From: Xanthomonas fragariae
GTDB taxonomy: Bacteria > Pseudomonadota > Gammaproteobacteria > Xanthomonadales > Xanthomonadaceae
Direction: 5' to 3'
Length of the DNA: 64,000 bases
NCBI RefSeq assembly: GCF_900183975.1
Contig: NZ_LT853882.1
Location: 2,597,501 to 2,661,500, forward strand
Below the pieces are notes generated by a model. That model saw only the letters and a program-made list of their open reading frames with translations, was not told the DNA's origin and ran no database searches. This document shows, piece by piece, positions 60,495 to 64,000 of this stretch (position 1 is its first letter; every line of letters starts with the position of its first letter). The translations under genes were made by a program, and so were the position numbers.

Positions 60495-61100
60495 ATGGAC
60501 CTTAAAAGCGGCTACCCGTTCTGGTCGATCCGCAACGGATTGATGCGCACCTACCCGTGCCTTGAGCAAGACGTTCAATGCGAGGTCGCCATCGTCGGTG
60601 ACGGAGTCACCGCCGCGCTGATCGCGCATGAACTGTTGTGCCACGCCGCGAGGTTGTGGTGATCGAGCAACGCGACATCGGTTGGAGCAGAACCTCGGCC
60701 AGCACAGCCTTACTGCAGTACGAAATCGACACGCCGATGATCGAGCTGGCCAGGCAACGCGGCATGCCGCATGCCGGCTCCGCGCTGGCATATGGTGCGT
60801 GCGCGCAAGCAATCCTCGACGCGCAAATCCTGTGCAATACCCTCGGCCGCCACGACTTCAAATGCCGGGTGCGAGCCTGCGCCCGGCATTTGAAGTCGTG
60901 GCGGCGCCTTCGCAGAAACCGCTGAAGGGCTGCCGTTCTTCGGCCCGCCTCCTGAGCGAGGCCGACGCGTGTCGTTTGCGATGGCCTAATGTGGCAATGG
61001 CATCACCTACAGCGCGATTGGCGCCGGGCTATTGCGCGCGCAACTGGATGGCACGCCTCACCCGCTGTCCGAGTTGTTCGGCTTTTCGCGATTGCGTTGA
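60495..61100 (+). pseudogene. FAD-dependent oxidoreductase remnant, with deletions and frameshifts
   Basis: Pieces of one DAO/GlpD-like protein lie in order in different frames. They are: MDLKSGYPFWSIRNGLMRTY with VAIVGDGVTAALIAHELL (60495-60650); VVVIEQRDIGW and STALLQYEIDTPMIELARQR (60640-60790); LLSEADA (about 60945); and finally GNGITYSAIGAGLLRAQLDG with LSELFGFSRLR and TGA (61000-61100). At least three frame changes occur, and much of the middle (FAD/substrate domain) is missing. A perfect 24-bp inverted repeat marks the region of loss. No function remains. Confidence 0.8.
60846..60905. repeat. Perfect 24-bp inverted repeat with a 12-bp spacer
   Basis: The arms are 60846-60869 (starting GCCGCCACGACTTCAAATG) and 60882-60905 (ending CATTTGAAGTCGTGGCGGC), with TGCGAGCCTGCG between. 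It lies inside the oxidoreductase pseudogene at the point where coding homology breaks. It does not have a T-run and does not look like a terminator. Confidence 0.95.
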
Positions 61101-61573
61101 AAGCCCCACGGCCACCAACCGTAGCCGTGCATCGCATACATATCCGCAGCCCGCTCCAACGGGTTGCGCACATGGATGCCGCCGCACAAGAAATACACCG
61201 GTAAAAACAGCGGGCCTAGAAGCATATATTGGTAGACATGCGCACGCTCGTGATCGCCTAAGCGCACCGGCGGATGCTGACAGCGGCCGGCGGCATGCGC
61301 GTAGGTGCTGCACTGCAAGTCGAGCGAGCGACCTTTCAACACAATCACATTGCCCAACGTCATTGCCCCACCCGGCCCCCATGGCCATGCATGGAAGACC
61401 AGTGCGCGTTCGCGGCTGGACCAGCGCGGCCGAGCGCCGAAACAACTGCCGATCGCACCGATCACAAGCCCAAGCACGGTATTGGGCAGCGTCCACAACG
61501 CGCCCAATGCCTGCAACGCAACCAGCTTGCGCTGTGCGGCGCTCAGTCGGCCTGGTTGGGGAGCAGCAGCCAC
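61058..61573 (-). CDS. Hypothetical membrane-associated protein (about 171 aa)
   Basis: The C-terminal 150 residues look coding: one N-terminal helix (ALWTLPNTVLGLVIGAIGSC), then FGARPRWSSRERALVFHAWP, LGDHERAHVYQYMLLGPLFL and RNPLERAADMYAMHGYGWWP. DHERAHVYQY contains an HExxH-like order (His-Glu-Arg-Ala-His), which hints at a metal-binding site. The start is uncertain: the GTG at 61573 overlaps the pspC-type gene; CTG or TTG codons at 61546 and 61516 are alternatives. The 3' end overlaps the end of the oxidoreductase pseudogene on the other strand. Confidence 0.62.
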   Translation of the reverse strand: MAAAPQPGRLSAAQRKLVALQALGALWTLPNTVLGLVIGAIGSCFGARPRWSSRERALVFHAWPWGPGGAMTLGNVIVLKGRSLDLQCSTYAHAAGRCQHPPVRLGDHERAHVYQYMLLGPLFLPVYFLCGGIHVRNPLERAADMYAMHGYGWWPWGFQRNREKPNNSDSG

Positions 61574-61740
61574 AGAATCACATAGACCAGGATGCCGGGA
61601 AACGCGGCCGAGGCGATCGAGACGATCACGAAAAACACGCGCAGCAGCGTGGAACTCCAGCCGAGACGGCGTGCGATGCCACCGACGACGCCAGCGATCA
61701 TGCGGTCGTTTAGGGAACGGGACAGTGTGGTGGTGGACAC
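61543..61740 (-). CDS. PspC-domain membrane protein (65 aa)
   Basis: The protein MSTTTLSRSLNDRMIAGVVG carries a PspC domain: the GVVGGIARRLGWSSTLLRV motif followed by one strong helix (VFFVIVSIASAAFPGILVYV). PspC proteins sense or stabilise the stressed inner membrane. No other psp gene is near. It may be co-transcribed with the overlapping hypothetical gene downstream. Confidence 0.88.
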   Translation of the reverse strand: MSTTTLSRSLNDRMIAGVVGGIARRLGWSSTLLRVFFVIVSIASAAFPGILVYVILWLLLPNQAD

Positions 61741-61855
61741 GGCAAGGCTCCTGCAAACGTAGCCGACAGTTTAAAAAGCCCGACGACAGCACATCGTGAT
61801 GGCTGCGGCGGCTTTCTAAGCGTAGCGGCAGGCACGGTTCCGCATGCCGACAGCA

Positions 61856-62932
61856 TCAGGTGGTGCCGTCACGCTCCTGCAACCAGCGATGGATGGCCAC
61901 CGGCACTTCGCGCTGGGCACGTCCGGAGACGTAGATGCCGATATGCCCGCCGCGAAAACTCAGCTCGCTGTAATCGTCGCTGCCGACCAGACTGCGCAGT
62001 GCGCGCGAGGCATCCGGCGGCACCAGATGATCGTGTTCGGCGTAGATATTCAACACCGGCATGTCGACTGCCTGCAGATCCACCGCCTGCCCGCCAATGC
62101 TCACTTGGCCGGTGACCAGCCCATTGCGCTGATAGAACAACGTGACGAACTCGCGGAAGGCCTCGCCAGCCAGATCGGGCGAATCGAAGATCCACTTTTC
62201 CATACGCAGGAAATCTTCCAGCGCCTGCTTGTCGTCGAGGATGTCGAGCAGGCTCACGTACTTTTGCAGATTGAGCCGGAACGGCTTGAGCATCAGGTAA
62301 CTGGCGTTCATCAGATCCGCCGGCACGTTGCCCATCGTATCGACGAACAGATCCACATCGACCATGCGCGCCCAATTGGACAGCATGTTGTCGGGAGTGT
62401 GGAAATCCACCGGCGTGACCATGGTGATCAGATTGCGCACCTTGGACCGCTGCAACGCGGCGTAGCACAACGAGAACGTGCCGCCCTGGCAGATGCCGAG
62501 CAGATCGACCGCATCCAGCCCCGACTTCGCGCGTAAGTGATCTACCGCGCCATCGATATAGCGCAGCAGATAATCTTCGAGGGTGAGGTAACGCTCAGAG
62601 CGATCTGGATAGCCCCAATCCAGCACGTAAACGTCCTGGCCGTGACTGAGCAGGCCCTTGACCAGCGAGCGATCGACCTGCAGATCGACCATGTACGGGC
62701 GATTGACCAGCGCGTAGACGATCAACAACGGCGTCTTCGCCACCGGCGCTTGCTCGCCGACAAAGCGATACAGCACCACCTTGCCATCGCGCCAGACTTC
62801 TTCGCGCTCGGTGGCGCCATAATCCACATCCTCAACGTCAGGCAGCAGCTTGAGCCCCTCGCGCAGTTTGCGCTGCATCGACAAGGTTTCCTGCATCAGG
62901 TCTTCGGCGCTGAATCCCAACGGGCCTTTCAT
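61856..62932 (-). CDS. phaC: Class III poly(3-hydroxyalkanoate) synthase subunit PhaC
   Basis: PhaC polymerises hydroxyacyl-CoA to polyhydroxyalkanoate at granule surfaces. The 358-residue length and the partner phaE mark class III. The lipase-like box GICQGG carries nucleophile Cys148; Asp301 (AEHDHLVPP) and His330 (FRGGHIGIY) complete the triad. It overlaps the phaE stop by 4 bp (ATGA). Confidence 0.96.
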   Translation of the reverse strand: MKGPLGFSAEDLMQETLSMQRKLREGLKLLPDVEDVDYGATEREEVWRDGKVVLYRFVGEQAPVAKTPLLIVYALVNRPYMVDLQVDRSLVKGLLSHGQDVYVLDWGYPDRSERYLTLEDYLLRYIDGAVDHLRAKSGLDAVDLLGICQGGTFSLCYAALQRSKVRNLITMVTPVDFHTPDNMLSNWARMVDVDLFVDTMGNVPADLMNASYLMLKPFRLNLQKYVSLLDILDDKQALEDFLRMEKWIFDSPDLAGEAFREFVTLFYQRNGLVTGQVSIGGQAVDLQAVDMPVLNIYAEHDHLVPPDASRALRSLVGSDDYSELSFRGGHIGIYVSGRAQREVPVAIHRWLQERDGTT

Positions 62933-64000
62933 GCCTGCGCTCCACTTGGCTTGCGTGTGGTCGGCTTGCCGGCGAGCTTGCCAGTGGATGGCTTGGATAC
63001 GGTCTTTGAATCGGTGGTCTTGTTAGCCGGAGGCTTTTTAGCTGCAGTCTTTTTCGCTGCGGTTTTTTTGACGGCGCTGGTTGCAGTTGCTGGCTTGGGC
63101 GCAGCACTCGCCTTGGATGTCGCCGCAGGGTTGTCCGTGGCCGGCGCAACCGGATCGGCAGTCGACGCTGCCGCAGGTTTGCTTGCGGGGCTTGCCGCCG
63201 TACGCAGCATGCGCTGCACCAAACGCTCCAGCTCGGCAATACGGCGATGGGCAGCATCCATTTCCGAACGCGTCGGCATTCCGAAGCGTTCGCTGAGTTC
63301 TTCGACTTCCTCTTGCAGCGCAGCGCGCATGCGCATATGCGCGTTGGCGAAGCCGCCGTACACTTGGCGAAACTGGTCCGACAACGCAACGTCGGCATAG
63401 GATTCTTCGGCCGCCTCGATCCATAAATCGAACAAGGCGCGCGCGCTGGTCAACTGGGTGCCGCTGCTCTCGTGCTCGCTCAGCTTGGACGCAAAGCGCG
63501 TGAACGCCTGCTCGACGGCGGCCTTGAGTTGCTTGCCATAGGCTTGCGACTGCGCCTGATAGTCCTGCTGCGCGCGTGCCAGTTTCTGCAGGCGGGCCTG
63601 ACGATTACGGTTCAAACCGAACGCCGGCATGTCCAACCACGACGCATTTTCCTGCCGCCATTTTTCCCAAGTCAGCGCCGCTTCCTGCAGCCACGGGTCG
63701 AAGCCGCCCTGGCTGCCACCGCGCAACGAACCAAGCGTCCATTGCATCAATTGCTCGCCCTGCCCTTGCACGGCCTTCCGCCACGCATCGGAGACTTCGT
63801 TGGCAGAGGTGTCGCGCCCGGCAAATTGCGCGGCCACCTGTTGCATGGTGCCGAACCAACCACCGGCCTGATTGCGGAAGCGGTCAATCGCCTCCTGCGC
63901 CTGCGGTGCGGCCTGCGTCGGCAACAACTGCGACCACCAATCTACCGCCTTGCGCCAGTCTTGCGGTGCGTCGCTACCAGGAGCCGGTGACGGCCGCGCA
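62929..64000 (-). CDS. phaE: Class III PHA synthase subunit PhaE, 5' end beyond the window
   Basis: The frame is open to the right edge (residues such as DWRKAVDWWSQLLPTQAAPQ precede the TTG at 63927), so the true start lies outside. The body is helical (FDPWLQEAALTWEKWRQENA; FARFASK-type helices; ALFDLWIEAAEESYADVALS), as in PhaE. A coiled-coil near RRIAELERLVQRML follows. The last 85 residues form a Lys/Ala/Pro/Thr-rich tail with AAKK repeats resembling histone H1/PhaF-type DNA-binding tails. PhaE activates PhaC. Confidence 0.93.
   Translation of the reverse strand, partial: ARPSPAPGSDAPQDWRKAVDWWSQLLPTQAAPQAQEAIDRFRNQAGGWFGTMQQVAAQFAGRDTSANEVSDAWRKAVQGQGEQLMQWTLGSLRGGSQGGFDPWLQEAALTWEKWRQENASWLDMPAFGLNRNRQARLQKLARAQQDYQAQSQAYGKQLKAAVEQAFTRFASKLSEHESSGTQLTSARALFDLWIEAAEESYADVALSDQFRQVYGGFANAHMRMRAALQEEVEELSERFGMPTRSEMDAAHRRIAELERLVQRMLRTAASPASKPAAASTADPVAPATDNPAATSKASAAPKPATATSAVKKTAAKKTAAKKPPANKTTDSKTVSKPSTGKLAGKPTTRKPSGAQA

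Overview
The window looks like the chromosome of a plant-associated Xanthomonas (Lysobacteraceae). The grounds are gene content and order: an sdh operon with both small assembly factors, zwf-glk-pgl-edd-eda, exbB-exbD-msbA-lpxK, and class III phaE-phaC. A C-terminal fragment resembling the Xanthomonas type IV secretion effector domain (XVIPCD), IS1478-like elements and high GC point the same way. The species cannot be fixed from the sequence alone.

Layout. (1) 1-10.7 kb, minus strand: a type VI secretion effector cluster, vgrG - TPR-like protein - 42-residue membrane protein - rhs with a GHH-type nuclease tip - putative immunity gene - 5' part of a second, orphan rhs that runs off the left edge. 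(2) 10.9-18.4 kb: a mobile and decaying zone. A lysR-type remnant is split by nested IS5-family elements, followed by an XVIPCD fragment and a P4-type integrase whose catalytic tyrosine is cut off by an amber codon. Another IS element lies directly upstream of the integrase, next to a Gly-Cys-Gly tRNA cluster. (3) 18.4-30.7 kb, minus strand: housekeeping genes pgsA, uvrC, a thioredoxin/NHL protein, a broken low-molecular-weight tyrosine phosphatase, kdsB, lpxK, msbA, exbD, exbB and comEC. (4) 31.0-38.9 kb: a PRISE-type reductase, lolD-lolC, and the operon DUF1674-sdhC-sdhD-sdhA-sdhB-sdhE-ygfX. (5) 39-47.3 kb: ygfZ, a sugar ABC ATPase, and the Entner-Doudoroff operon zwf-glk-pgl-edd-eda. (6) 47.5-53 kb: a truncated efflux-adaptor-like lipoprotein, two c-type cytochromes, tRNA-Ala and tRNA-Glu, two inverted IS1478-like elements around a short segment, and tRNA-Leu. 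(7) 53-64 kb: a receiver protein, a frameshifted hybrid histidine kinase, tex, a small conserved protein, an FAD-oxidoreductase pseudogene with a perfect 24-bp inverted repeat, a membrane protein, a PspC-domain protein, phaC and partial phaE.

How the genes work together. The vgrG-rhs cluster makes a contact-dependent toxin with its own immunity protein, plus a reserve rhs copy that can recombine with the main one. The 23-28 kb genes serve lipid A and Kdo supply and export. The sdh operon carries its flavinylation/assembly helpers next to the iron-sulfur repair protein YgfZ. The zwf-eda operon converts glucose to pyruvate plus glyceraldehyde-3-phosphate.

Single-base lesions (two amber codons, one opal codon and at least two 1-bp frameshifts) recur across the window. 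They indicate either gene decay or residual assembly errors.
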